Assembly (NCBI GenBank): GCA_024687205.1
Contig: JAILES010000012.1
Location: 17,522 to 81,521, forward strand
DNA from: Lachnospiraceae bacterium
GTDB lineage: Bacteria > Bacillota > Clostridia > Lachnospirales > Lachnospiraceae
Reading direction: 5' to 3'
Length of the DNA: 64,000 bases
In this document: positions 56,060 to 64,000 of the stretch, piece by piece
How the letters are laid out: the number at the start of each line of letters is the position of its first letter
Numbering within the stretch: position 1 is the first letter of the stretch
Position numbers and translations under genes: made by a program
Notes under the pieces: model-generated
Told to the model about the DNA's origin: nothing
Databases searched by the model: none
The model's input: the letters and a program-made list of their open reading frames with translations, nothing else

Positions 56060-57856
56060 ATGGGAAATATTTATACTGACAGGATCGAAGCATTAAGAAA
56101 AGAACTGGATAAGAATGATGCGAACTGGTATCTCGCTACCACTTCGGATCCTCACGGATCGGAATATATCAACGATCATTACAAGGTCAGGGCGTATCTC
56201 TCCGGATTTACGGGATCCAACGGAGACCTGCTCATAGGGCCGGAAGGAGTCTGGCTCTGGACTGACGGCAGATATTTCGTGCAGGCAAAGAATGAGCTTG
56301 AGGGAAGCGGCATAGAACTTATGTGCATGAGTAACGAGGGTGTTCCCGAACTCAGGGATTTCCTTAAGGAGAAGGTTCTTGAGGGAGATGTCCTGATGTT
56401 CAACGGGCAGCTTATAGATGCCGAGACCGGAGTTGAGATCCGGGATATACTGAAGGAAAAGGGAGCATTTCTCCTTGCGGGAGCCGATCCGGCGGATGCG
56501 GTATGGGAAGACAGACCTAAGGACAGCAGCGGAAAGATAAAGATACTGCCGGAAAATCTCTGCGGAGAAAAATATGAAGATAAGCTGAGCAAGGTAAGAA
56601 TGCGGATGAAGGATGCAAAGTGCAACATCCACATAATATCCGCACTTGATGATCAGATGTGGCTCTTTAACATAAGGGGCTGTGATATAAGATATAATCC
56701 CGTAGCTTACGCATATACGGTCATCACCGAAGAAGAGGTAAAACTTTATCTGAAAGAAGAGGCGGTAACGGATGAACTGCTTGCTTATGCCGGGGAAAAT
56801 GGAATAGAATTAAGATCATATTCAGAGTTCTACCGCGAACTTAAGGCTGACGAAGACAGTCTCGTGCTTGCGGATCCGGCATATACAAATTATCTGATGG
56901 TGAGACTGCTGGAAAAACAGGGCGCAAAGATTAAGTTTGAAAGAAACCCTTCCACCGATCTGAAGGCTGTTAAGAATGAGACGGAAAAGGAAAATACAAG
57001 AAGAGTTTATCTGAAGGATTCGCTGATACTTACCAGGTTCCTTAAGTACATGAAGGAATGGGGGGCTAAAGATAAGATCACGGAATACGAAGCGGCCCTT
57101 ATGCTTGACAGGATGAGACTTGAAGATGAGGAATGTGATGACCTTTCCTTTACAACCATAAGTGCCTGCGGAGCGAATGCTGCGATGATGCACTATGAAG
57201 CGCCGAAGGAAGGCAGTGCGGTGATCAATGAAAACGAGGTATACCTTGTTGACAGCGGCGGACAGTATGCAGGCGGAACTACCGATGTGACAAGGACACT
57301 GATACCGAAGAATGCATCAGCCGAGCTTAAAAAGCACTTTACGAAAGTATGTGCCGGGACGCTTGCACTGCAGAATGCGGTATTCTTAAAGGGCGTAAGC
57401 GGAAGGAATCTTGATATCCTGGCAAGGGAGCCTTTGTGGGAACTGCATACGGATTATAAATGCGGGACAGGCCATGGTGTAGGTTATATGCTGAATGTGC
57501 ACGAAGGTCCGCAGTATATAAGACCTAAGAAATACAGGAATGATGCGGAAGCGGATATGGCTGTCGGTGTCGTGATATCCGATGAACCCGGCGTTTATAT
57601 AGAGGGCAGCTACGGTATCAGGATAGAGAACATACTGATGTGCGAAAGCCGCGGAAAGAATTCCGACGGAGAGTTTCTCGGATTTGAAGCTCTTACCTAT
57701 GTACCCATCGATCTTGACGGTATCGATACCGCTTATCTTGAGGACAAAGAGAGAAAACAGCTGAACGAATATCACAGGGCAGTTAGGGAAAAACTTTCGC
57801 CCTTCATGAATGATGAAGAAAAAGCATGGCTTGAAAATGCCACACGGGAGGTGTGA
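56060..57856 (+). CDS. pepP: Aminopeptidase P family (Xaa-Pro aminopeptidase, M24B)
   Basis: Cytosolic dimetal peptidase removing an N-terminal residue before proline. Two creatinase-N-type domains (about 1-310) precede the pita-bread M24 domain, with metal ligands in VDSGGQYAGGTTDVTRT, GTGHGVGYMLNVHEGP and EPGVYIEGSYGIRIEN. At 598 aa it is of the long, eukaryotic-like three-domain type common in Firmicutes and Bacteroidetes. It starts 3 bases after deoC; the next gene begins 2 bases after its stop. Confidence 0.95.
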   Translation: MGNIYTDRIEALRKELDKNDANWYLATTSDPHGSEYINDHYKVRAYLSGFTGSNGDLLIGPEGVWLWTDGRYFVQAKNELEGSGIELMCMSNEGVPELRDFLKEKVLEGDVLMFNGQLIDAETGVEIRDILKEKGAFLLAGADPADAVWEDRPKDSSGKIKILPENLCGEKYEDKLSKVRMRMKDAKCNIHIISALDDQMWLFNIRGCDIRYNPVAYAYTVITEEEVKLYLKEEAVTDELLAYAGENGIELRSYSEFYRELKADEDSLVLADPAYTNYLMVRLLEKQGAKIKFERNPSTDLKAVKNETEKENTRRVYLKDSLILTRFLKYMKEWGAKDKITEYEAALMLDRMRLEDEECDDLSFTTISACGANAAMMHYEAPKEGSAVINENEVYLVDSGGQYAGGTTDVTRTLIPKNASAELKKHFTKVCAGTLALQNAVFLKGVSGRNLDILAREPLWELHTDYKCGTGHGVGYMLNVHEGPQYIRPKKYRNDAEADMAVGVVISDEPGVYIEGSYGIRIENILMCESRGKNSDGEFLGFEALTYVPIDLDGIDTAYLEDKERKQLNEYHRAVREKLSPFMNDEEKAWLENATREV

Positions 57857-57858
57857 TA

Positions 57859-58125
57859 ATGACTAAGGAAGATGCCGAATTTCTTGAGAGGATAAATGCC
57901 TTCGCAGACAAGGCCTTAAAAGATGTGGACGGACAGAATACAAGAGTGGGATACCAGCTGCAGCAGCTCAAGCCCGTTATGGAGGAGATAGCTGCGGAGA
58001 GCGGAGAAACAGTGGAATCCGTCTTTATCAGATATATGGATCTGGCCAGCGAAAGAAGCGTGGAACTTGAAAGAAAATTCCAGACAACAGTCGGCAATAT
58101 GAACCAGTACGGAGATATCATGTAA
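57859..58125 (+). CDS. Small helical protein, 88 aa, unknown
   Basis: Family not recognised. A helical protein starting MTKEDAEFLERINAFADKAL, with no TM segment, Cys, or enzyme motif. ATG 57859 has GGGAGG upstream; a GTG at 57853 overlaps the pepP stop. The PilZ gene starts at the base right after its stop codon, so the two are surely cotranslated and possibly functionally linked; the polarity suggests a partner of the c-di-GMP receptor, which is inference. Confidence 0.75.
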   Translation: MTKEDAEFLERINAFADKALKDVDGQNTRVGYQLQQLKPVMEEIAAESGETVESVFIRYMDLASERSVELERKFQTTVGNMNQYGDIM

Positions 58126-58851
58126 ATGGAAAAAGTCATAAAGCCGGGCATACCGGTGGAGCTGATCAAGCATCCGATCACTCTGGACCAGCCCGAGGCC
58201 ATGGACAAAAAATATATGTGTTCGGTACATGATTCCCTTAACGGGGATGTGTTCCGCATTACCAATCCCACGCAGCAGTCGAGGATGATACCGCTGCATT
58301 CGGGGGAACGTTTTAATGCGTATTTCTTTCTGAACAAGATATATACCGCGCCGGTATCCGTAGTAAGAAACGTGACCGACGGCAAGTTCAGGGTGGTGGA
58401 ACTGCGGCTTACAAGCGATATCGAGAAATATGAACGCCGCAAGTTTTTCAGACTTGATGCCAATCTTGATGTCAGATATCTGCTGCTTACAGCAGACAAC
58501 GCCATGGCTTTTAAGGAAGCCACCAAGAACGGGACGCTGCTTACGATGGATGGTTTTGAAAAAGGAACCACCGTTGATATAAGCGGCGGCGGTGTGAGAT
58601 TTGTGTCAAAGCGCCAGCTTCCGCCTGCGGGCATGGTCATCACCCATATGATCGCGAATACGCCCACCGGCGAAAAGAAGAATTATGTTTTTCTCGGAAA
58701 GATAATCAGAAGCGATAAACATGCGGAGATCAGGGATCTTTTCGATCACCGCATGCAGTTCGTTGATATGAAGCAGGAAGCACGCGAGGAATTCGTGCGT
58801 TTTATCTTCGAGATCGAACGTCAGAGGCTCAAGAAACGCGGGGGTATCTGA
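58126..58851 (+). CDS. YcgR-like PilZ domain protein (c-di-GMP receptor)
   Basis: A 241-aa c-di-GMP effector. An N-terminal YcgR-N-like beta domain (about 5-100; NGDVFRITNPTQ, FNAYFFLNKIY) precedes a PilZ domain. Both c-di-GMP signatures are intact: RRKFFR at 104-109 and DISGGG at 151-156. In flagellated bacteria such proteins slow the motor; in others they act on secretion or polysaccharide synthesis. No flagellar genes are in the window. Start directly abuts the stop of the small gene upstream. Confidence 0.9.
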   Translation: MEKVIKPGIPVELIKHPITLDQPEAMDKKYMCSVHDSLNGDVFRITNPTQQSRMIPLHSGERFNAYFFLNKIYTAPVSVVRNVTDGKFRVVELRLTSDIEKYERRKFFRLDANLDVRYLLLTADNAMAFKEATKNGTLLTMDGFEKGTTVDISGGGVRFVSKRQLPPAGMVITHMIANTPTGEKKNYVFLGKIIRSDKHAEIRDLFDHRMQFVDMKQEAREEFVRFIFEIERQRLKKRGGI

Positions 58852-58904
58852 TATTATGTTGCCACAAAATGTAGTATTTTATTGAACTTTTTTTACAAAA
58901 TGTA

Positions 58905-58933
58905 TTGCAAACTCGCATATTTAGTGATATTGT
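58905..58933 (+). promoter_or_regulatory. Promoter of the HU gene
   Basis: TTGCAA (58905-58910), 17-bp spacer, TATTGT (58928-58933) preceded by TGA (extended -10). Predicted start about 58940 and a leader of about 48 bases with GAGAGGAG before the ATG at 58988. The region 58852-58904 upstream is AT-rich (UP-element-like). Confidence 0.6.
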
Positions 58934-58987
58934 ATTTACATAAGTGGCACAGGGTCACTAAATAATTGCTTTTGAGAGGAGAAAATC

Positions 58988-59284
58988 ATGAACAAAGCAG
59001 AATTAGTTGAAGCTATGGCAAAGAAGGCTAGTCTGTCCAAGAAGGACGCTGAAGCAGGCTTAAACGCATTTATCGATGTGGTTAAGAAAGAGCTCAGCAA
59101 CAAGAAGGGCGACAAGAAGGTTTCACTGGTAGGCTTCGGTACATTCGAAGTTTCTGAGAGAAAGGCTCGTACAGGCCGCAATCCTCAGACTGGCGCTACC
59201 ATCAAGATCAAGGCTTCCAAGTCTCCTAAGTTCAAAGCCGGCAAGGCTCTTAAGGATGCTGTAAACGGCGCTAAGAAAAAGTAA
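58988..59284 (+). CDS. hup: Nucleoid protein HU
   Basis: A 98-aa DNA-bending histone-like protein. [21 protein letters not shown], the conserved [21 protein letters not shown] arm (cited in parts for family: GFGTFEV, RNPQTG) and [11 protein letters not shown] show a standard HU. The codons are strongly biased (gct, aag, ggc, gta), which suggests high expression. It is transcribed alone: own promoter upstream, strong terminator 20 bases downstream. Confidence 0.97.
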   Translation: MNKAELVEAMAKKASLSKKDAEAGLNAFIDVVKKELSNKKGDKKVSLVGFGTFEVSERKARTGRNPQTGATIKIKASKSPKFKAGKALKDAVNGAKKK

Positions 59285-59303
59285 GAAATTTTTGACCTTG
59301 TAG

Positions 59304-59330
59304 AAAAGGCCGGAGTTCTCCGGCCTTTTT
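59304..59330 (+). terminator. Intrinsic terminator of the HU gene
   Basis: AAAAGGCCGG (59304-59313), loop AGTTCT, CCGGCCTTTT ending in a run of five T at 59326-59330. A strong GC-rich stem-loop with U tract, 20 bases after the HU stop codon. Confidence 0.9.
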
Positions 59331-59374
59331 GATTTACTGCAAAAAAAATACTGGATTTTTTTTGCAAATGTGTT

Positions 59375-59380
59375 TATAAT
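59375..59380 (+). promoter_or_regulatory. Possible -10 box of the CarD gene
   Basis: A perfect TATAAT in the short AT-rich gap after the HU terminator. The matching -35 position (59352-59357, TGGATT) fits poorly. A TTGCAA at 59362 pairs with TATAAC at 59383 only with a short 15-bp spacer. CarD-type regulators often act at promoters with poor spacing, so autoregulation is possible but not shown. Confidence 0.4.
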
Positions 59381-59452
59381 GATATAACATGAGGGGAGAA
59401 ATCGAAGTGTTTTGTTGCTAAAGGTGACGTTTGGACCGGAAGAGAGGTTGCT

Positions 59453-59941
59453 ATGTACAAATTCAAGATAGGAGATTATGTGCTTTACGGTGTTTCAGGT
59501 GCTTGCGAAGTTGTGGACATAGGAAAACTTGATTTCGGCAGTAACGATAAGATCTATTATACCCTTCAGCCTTACTATGACAGCAGGGATAAGATCTACG
59601 TTCCGGTTGACCGGGAAGCGGAGATAATCCGCAAAGTCATAGAGAAGAAAGAAGCTGAAAAGCGTCTTCCGACCATAAAGAAAAGCAAGAAAAAAGGGAA
59701 GATCCCCGCTAGGGAAGAATGCGATGTGATACTCAAGAGCGGTGATATGGATAATGTTACTAATCTTATCCGCCAGCTCAGGGAAGTTAAGCATGAGAAT
59801 AAAAAGAACCACAAGAGCTTAAACATCGCTGATGCGAAAATGCTCACCTATGCCGAGCGTATGCTGTATTCGGAAATGGCCATTGCAATGGGCTGGACCA
59901 TGGATGAGGCGGCAGCTGAATTATCAGAGTGCCTCGGATGA
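59453..59941 (+). CDS. CarD/CdnL-like transcription regulator
   Basis: A 162-aa protein of the CarD_CdnL_TRCF family, which binds the RNAP beta subunit and stabilises open promoter complexes. The N-terminal Tudor-like RNAP-interaction domain is clear (FKIGDYVLYGVSGACEVVDI, then DKIYVPVD). The C-terminal helical domain (LREVKHENKKNHKSLNIADAK) ends with MLYSEMAIAMGWTMDEA. Start ATG 59453 follows GAGAGG. Its 3' end overlaps the convergent glycosyltransferase remnant by 18 bases. Confidence 0.9.
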   Translation: MYKFKIGDYVLYGVSGACEVVDIGKLDFGSNDKIYYTLQPYYDSRDKIYVPVDREAEIIRKVIEKKEAEKRLPTIKKSKKKGKIPAREECDVILKSGDMDNVTNLIRQLREVKHENKKNHKSLNIADAKMLTYAERMLYSEMAIAMGWTMDEAAAELSECLG

Positions 59942-60841
59942 CAGATCAAAACTTATGACTGTACGGCCGCGTTTGGTGACGCGGTCTTTTTCTTTGTAAG
60001 AAATCCTGTATCCTTCAGCGGCAATGTTGTCAAGAAGATAAGCAACATCCGCATCGGTATCTATACCGTCTCTGACAACTATCATAAGCTTCCGGCCGGG
60101 AACGGGAACATATGAAGCTTTGAGGATCTCAAGTTTATCCTCGCTAACAACGGCGCTCATATCGCATTTGGAAAGCAGGATCGTGTCCTCGGCGCTCTGG
60201 TTCCACCAGTTAGCCGGAAGTACATAGATGCAGTCGGTATCGTTTTCGACCATATCAGTTTCCTGTCCGTCCTCGAAAATGTAAGGGTTATAGTGCCTGA
60301 AAGCATTCGAACAGAACAGGAGCAGGGCAAAGCCCGGTACCAATACAAGGTTGCGGATGCTGTTCTTTTTGATGAGCTGCCTGATAAGGCAGAAAAAGGA
60401 ACAGAACAGGAGTATGAAACAGAGCGGGAACAGACACATGATGTATCTGTCTACAAGATAAGGGATGATCTTGGATACGATCAGAAAATACATGCAGAAA
60501 GGAAAGCCCAGGATAAATCCTTTTTCAACCTTCGGAACTATTATATTGCCTGCCTTATTCTTACGTGCCAGGATCAGAGCCGCAAGCGGCAGTATTAACA
60601 GCAACGGGAGCAGTACCATATAGGGGATGCCGACGCTGTTGTCTGAAAGTACTCCCAGCATGGTCTGTAGCCTTACGGAAAGATCTCCGAAGAAAAAAAT
60701 ACTGTTAAAACTTTCGGCGCTCCTTGTGCCCGAGAATATGGCCTTTAAAGTAAAGGGCCAGAGTATCAGTCCGACTATACCGCAGACCACAAGAGTCCTC
60801 AGATATCTGAAAAGAAACTTAAAGCGTTTATTCCTGATCAG
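59924..60841 (-). pseudogene. 3' remnant of a GT39-type membrane glycosyltransferase
   Basis: The longest frame starts at a GTG at 60790 and encodes 288 aa, but in-frame codons run up to a stop at 60844-60842, just inside the palindromic element. The protein starts in the middle of a membrane domain (KFLFRYLRTLVVCGIVGLIL) and has about five hydrophobic segments, then a soluble C-terminal domain (DCIYVLPANWWNQSAEDT). This arrangement matches the C-terminal half of Lachnospiraceae GT39/PMT-like proteins. Their N-terminal catalytic half with the acidic DE pair is absent and is not found beyond the element. I read it as a gene cut by insertion. It could still be expressed as a short protein from GTG 60790. 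Confidence 0.65.
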
Positions 60842-61051
60842 TCACAAAAACGGCAAGCCATCTGCAGGCCGCTGTCTGCACTAAACTCAAACTTCGTGTC
60901 CTTAAACCGACTCGCCTTCGCAAACTCGCTTGCTCGCCTTGGCCCGGGCGAGCTGCGCTCAGACAGATGCTCAGGCGAGATTGGACACTCGTTTTCGTTA
61001 AGTGCGCAGCTCAAAACAGATGAGCTTTGCCTGTTTCTGTGCCTGATCAGT
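60833..61051. repeat. 219-bp long-hairpin MITE-like element
   Basis: Both ends carry CCTGATCAGT as a 10-bp direct repeat (60833-60842 and 61042-61051). Because its core CTGATCAG is palindromic, the ends also form inverted repeats. Moving inward, CACAAAAACGGCAAGC and CATCTG on the left match the reverse complement of the right arm (CACAGAAACAGGCAAAGC, CATCTG), and GTGTCC and CTCGCC match still further in, so the whole element is one imperfect hairpin about the GGCCCGGGC centre near 60940. It has no ORF of its own. It marks the break of the glycosyltransferase gene. It could be a MITE or a structured repeat (BIME-like). Confidence 0.75.
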
Positions 61052-61119
61052 ACGCAGTGTTATAACGGAAATAGCATAAAACCTTTCTGTTAAACACCTG
61101 GTTATTATAACACATTTGG

Positions 61120-61148
61120 TTGTGTATGGGGGTGATATGTGGTAAAAT
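61120..61148 (+). promoter_or_regulatory. Possible transposase promoter
   Basis: TTGTGT (61120-61125), 17-bp spacer, TAAAAT (61143-61148). Predicted start about 61155, with GAGGGGGG (61166-61173) before the GTG at 61178 (TTG 61181 alternative). Consistent with a short leader for the IS transposase. Confidence 0.5.
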
Positions 61149-61177
61149 AATGTGGTTATAAATTCGAGGGGGGATCT

Positions 61178-62662
61178 GTGTTGGATAACGGCAGTTTGAC
61201 AGTTAAATAAGATGATAATACCCTTCAGGCCGCTTCTGGTTTTATGAATGAAAGGCGACTTCGTATGTTGGAACGTTCCTGGGCAAGGCCCTTTTCGGAC
61301 CATATATTCACTAACATCGATGAGATGATTTTTGCTCCGCTATACAGCGAATAGGCTAATTCCAGACCAAATGCTCCTATCAGTGATCGTACCTTCAGTC
61401 GATTCCGTGCGAGGTGTGCTGCTTATGAGCTGACTTCCGGGAAAGATCTCATTCATGAATGCATCATCAAACTTTCGGACAACATCCGCAGATATATGGA
61501 GCTTGACGGTACCGTCAAGCGTATGGATAGCCTGATGGTCGAGTCAAATATCCGAAAGATGGGACGTCTGGATCTTTTGCATACCTGTACCTCAAATCTT
61601 GTAAAGCAGATCAGCCGGGATGGTAACAAGCGAATGCTTAAAGGGCTGAAGCACTATTCTGATCCCAATGACCGCAACCGTGTTACTTATCATCAAAACG
61701 ATGTTCCATATGCGGAACGTCTGCAGCATGTGATCGACTATGCTGTCAAACTGCTTCTTATAAGTAAAGAAGAGTATGGCGATACAAGCGACTATCTTCT
61801 TCTGGCACGTGCAATAGATGAACAGACCAAAGATTCTGACAAAGGGGGCAACGGGTGGATCCCAAAAGAGAAAGGTGATGGGATGCCATCATCTGTTTTA
61901 CAGAATCCTGCCGATCCCGATGCTACTTATCGTGTGAAGGCCGGCAAGGAACATCGTGGATATGCAGCAAATGTTGTCGAAGCAGTCGATCAGACCGGAT
62001 CTGTTATCGTTGATTATCAATACGAAGTCAATACGCACAGCGACCATGATTTTGCTGAAGAAACTATCGCAGCAATGAAAAGAACCGGAACAACAACAGC
62101 ACTTATTGCTGATGGTGCATACAGCGGAAAAGATATCCAGGAACAAGCTGATAAGAAAAACATCGGAGTACTGACAACAGGTCTTATCGGCATACAATCT
62201 AAAGATATCACGGCTGATTTCACTTTTTCAAAAGATGGCCAGAAACTTCGTAGCTGCGCAAACGGTATAAAGCCTGAAAGTAACTGCTATATAAAACAAA
62301 GCCAGCAGATAAGAGCATCATTTAAGAAAGAACACTGTGAAAACTGTCCTTATCTTGAACAATGCGAACCAAGCATAGGTAAACGCATGGCTGTGATAAC
62401 GACATCGAAACGCTCAAAAGAAAGAGCACTTGAAATCCGTGATCACAAAAATGATCCGATCTGGGAACTGATATACCGGGTACGAAACGGAGTTGAAACG
62501 ATTCCATCGATCCTTCGGAGAAAATATAAAGTAGACAGGATACCATCTCGTGGAAAAATACGGAGCCGTCAGTTCTTCGGCTTTAAGATTGGTGCACTGA
62601 ATTTCAATAAACTCTGGCGATACGAACAAAACCCGGAGTATTGCAGAGCATTTCAGGCATAG
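61178..62662 (+). pseudogene. IS1182-family transposase with stop codons and an internal deletion
   Basis: The frame from 61178 reads through the typical N-terminus (RRLRMLERSWARPFSDHIF, then APLYSE..SRPNAPI). It contains two in-frame stops, TAA at 61208-61210 and TAG at 61352-61354. After NAPI the sequence jumps directly to SDRTFSRFRARC, so roughly 40-45 residues usually found between these motifs are missing, in frame. From ATG 61496 the remaining 388 aa are intact: RMDSLMVESNIRKMGR, the DDE-domain IADGAYSGKDIQEQA, the Cys-rich HCENCPYLEQCEP and the tail. A truncated protein may still be made, but transposition activity is unlikely. Confidence 0.82.
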
Positions 62663-62836
62663 AGCATACCAATGTGAAGCTGATATACAGCACAAAAGCA
62701 TCTGTATGCGGATTGCAAAATCGATCCATAGCAATATTCAGTTTTCAATGTACCAAATATGTATAGAAGCCGTTAGCTTAAAAGGACTTTTGACACCTTA
62801 ATCATATAAAAGATATCTTGAGGAGGAAAAACAGGG

Positions 62837-64000
62837 ATGAAGAAAAGATTAATGGCATTTCTGCTTACTGTGGTCACGGCGGTTTCGAGCGTACCGGTTA
62901 ATCCTGTTATGGCGATGCCTGAAGGAGAAGAGGTACAGCTTTCAGCCGAAGAGGCGGGCTCAGCTGAAGACGGGGAGGACGGCTTCAATAAGTTTAAGTG
63001 TTCTTTCCAGGCAAAGTATAACGCAGGTACCCAGTCTTCGTATAAAACAACCTCAGTGGATAACGGATGGGGAGAGAATGACTGGGTTTCATGGACTGAT
63101 GCCCATAAGACCGGAGATGTTGAATACGAGCTTATCCGTATCTGGGCCAATAATAGCAATGCGTATGCCTTAAAACTGAAGGTGGAGGCAGGTTACCGTG
63201 ATGGCTATACCCTCTCGTCGGTAACGACGCAGGGAGATACAAATATAGCGATCATCGATAATGACGAAAATCCGTCAAATACCCTTGCTGATGGCGAGAT
63301 AGAGATTACTAATCCAACGATACAAACGGGATACTACGAGGAAAAGTCCTGGTTCATAAAAACCGGTGATACTCCCGGTTTCACCAGTTTTTCGATCGAT
63401 CTTATAGAAAAGGATCCGGCCGGTAATGAAGTGGCAAGAAGAACTGTGGTTATCGGCGTTGTTAACTGCAGAGAAGCCGGAATAGCTGATAATACAATAT
63501 ACATGGGCTGGGATTTTTACGGTAATCCGGCGATAATAGCAAGATGGGCGAAAAAAGGAGACAGATTCATTATAGAGAGCGGTGATGAGTATTCTTTCGT
63601 GACATGTAATGAAAATGATCTTCTTCCCTGGAATGATGCATATACCGGAAAGGACCTGCGGGCAGCAAAGGCTCCGGTAGTTGCCGGTGTTACAGAGGCC
63701 TCCGAGCTCTGGAATTACGTGGTAAGTTCGGACAAGCTTGAAAAGGCAGAACCATCAGCTGCAACATATATCACTGTCAGGCTTCCTCTGGGAGGGGAGA
63801 CCTCAAGTGTCCTGAAAGAGGAGGTTATCCCGGGAATAAGAATAAATACCCCGGATCCGGAGAAAGAAAAGATCGTATACAGGTTCTTTTTTACGGATGA
63901 AGAAGGGAAGCCCGTCGAGCTGTCAGATAATAAATGTGTTGTAATGACAACTGCCTTTACCGGGGTACCGGATGCAGGGCATGTTGAGCCGGATTTTGCC
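62837..64000 (+). CDS. Secreted protein, 3' end beyond the window
   Basis: The frame from ATG 62837 stays open for 388 codons to the right edge. AGGAGG lies 10 bases upstream. A signal peptide is clear: MKKRLMAFLLTVVTAVSSV, then a likely signal-peptidase site after VMA near residue 27. The mature part starts with an acidic Glu/Ala segment (about 28-52) and continues as Trp/Tyr/Asn-rich, beta-rich sequence with few Lys (NGWGENDWVSWTD, WGDFYGNPAIIARW-like MGWDFYGNPAI), typical of large clostridial surface proteins. No catalytic or binding domain is recognised in the visible part. Any repeats or wall anchor would lie outside the window. No good promoter is seen in the 174 bases upstream. Confidence 0.85.
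   Translation, partial: MKKRLMAFLLTVVTAVSSVPVNPVMAMPEGEEVQLSAEEAGSAEDGEDGFNKFKCSFQAKYNAGTQSSYKTTSVDNGWGENDWVSWTDAHKTGDVEYELIRIWANNSNAYALKLKVEAGYRDGYTLSSVTTQGDTNIAIIDNDENPSNTLADGEIEITNPTIQTGYYEEKSWFIKTGDTPGFTSFSIDLIEKDPAGNEVARRTVVIGVVNCREAGIADNTIYMGWDFYGNPAIIARWAKKGDRFIIESGDEYSFVTCNENDLLPWNDAYTGKDLRAAKAPVVAGVTEASELWNYVVSSDKLEKAEPSAATYITVRLPLGGETSSVLKEEVIPGIRINTPDPEKEKIVYRFFFTDEEGKPVELSDNKCVVMTTAFTGVPDAGHVEPDFA

Larger units (their letters stand above)
61104..62768. mobile_element. Decayed IS1182-type insertion sequence (ends approximate)
   Basis: Contains the transposase remnant 61178-62662 with its own promoter. Possible weak terminal inverted repeats: TATAACACATTTGGT near 61107-61121 against the reverse complement of ACCAAATATGTATAG near 62753-62767. 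I could not find a convincing target duplication, so both ends are uncertain by tens of bases. The 126 bases between the palindromic element and the transposase start hold only this region. Confidence 0.5.

Noticed and set aside
60833..61051. CCTGATCAGT copies as a 10-bp target duplication
   Set aside because: The sequence is itself palindromic, so the two copies may equally be the ends of the element; not decided.
61496..62662. Calling the transposase an intact gene from ATG 61496
   Set aside because: Conserved N-terminal transposase sequence lies in the same frame upstream, interrupted by TAA and TAG and lacking about 40 residues.
62790..62819. TTGACA-N18-TATCTT as a promoter for the secreted protein gene
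   Set aside because: The predicted start would fall inside or after the AGGAGG ribosome site at 62821-62826.
1..64000. CRISPR array, tRNA or rRNA genes, prophage or defence cassette
   Set aside because: None seen on reading; apart from the IS/palindrome region near 60-62.8 kb, the gene content is housekeeping or surface proteins.

Overview
The window looks like chromosomal DNA of an anaerobic Clostridia bacterium, most likely a Lachnospiraceae (Butyrivibrio-like gut or rumen anaerobe). This is inferred from content, not from a database search: BspA-type leucine-rich-repeat surface proteins beside a class B sortase with a PKTGD sorting signal, formate-THF ligase with FolD, a monomeric [FeFe] hydrogenase, CarD and HU, a RecO without zinc cysteines, GTG and TTG starts, and moderate GC. 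Coding density is high and almost all genes are on the + strand.

Layout. 1-2.6 kb: 3' part of a chemoreceptor gene, tail to tail with a - strand AP2/degenerate-HNH protein. 2.7-4.8 kb: a three-gene operon of unusual conserved-looking proteins (protease-dead rhomboid-like membrane protein with a zinc module, sigma-70-like protein lacking its promoter-reading parts, unknown 130-aa protein). 4.8-12.2 kb: M16C peptidase, era, recO, a lipoprotein, glycyl-tRNA synthetase and sortase B. 12.3-19.1 kb: two BspA-like LRR surface proteins, the first carrying a sortase signal. 19.2-28.3 kb: icd, coiled-coil protein, alr, CBS/CorC protein, yebC, a GT2 glycosyltransferase, an acidic protein and the FtsK/SpoIIIE translocase. 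28.3-34.3 kb: fhs-folD (one-carbon metabolism), a zinc-ribbon/TPR membrane protein, rlmH and, on the - strand, an RsmF-like rRNA methyltransferase. 34.4-44.5 kb: pyrimidine-nucleoside phosphorylase, phoH, ybeY, a flippase-like protein, two FAD oxidoreductases, and proB-DUF896-5-formyl-THF cycloligase-proA. 44.5-52.9 kb: miaB-mutS-mutL-miaA plus the [FeFe] hydrogenase, joined by overlapping or touching stops and starts. 53-59.9 kb: thrC, a response regulator with a degenerate GGDEF domain, deoC, an aminopeptidase P, a small protein, a PilZ protein, HU and CarD.

59.9-64 kb is different: a 3' remnant of a GT39-type membrane glycosyltransferase, a 219-bp long-hairpin MITE-like element at its broken end, a decayed IS1182-type transposase, and the 5' part of a secreted protein gene running off the right edge. 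This is an insertion scar next to an otherwise ordinary housekeeping region.

The strongest leads for something undescribed are: (i) the rhomboid-like/sigma-like/unknown operon behind a near-consensus promoter at 2666-2695, whose divergent promoter drives an apparently leaderless AP2/dead-HNH gene; (ii) a second apparently leaderless promoter (rsmF-like gene) whose -35 box lies on the start region of the divergent phosphorylase gene; (iii) the palindromic element at 60833-61051. I found no tRNA, rRNA, CRISPR array, prophage, riboswitch or defence island.
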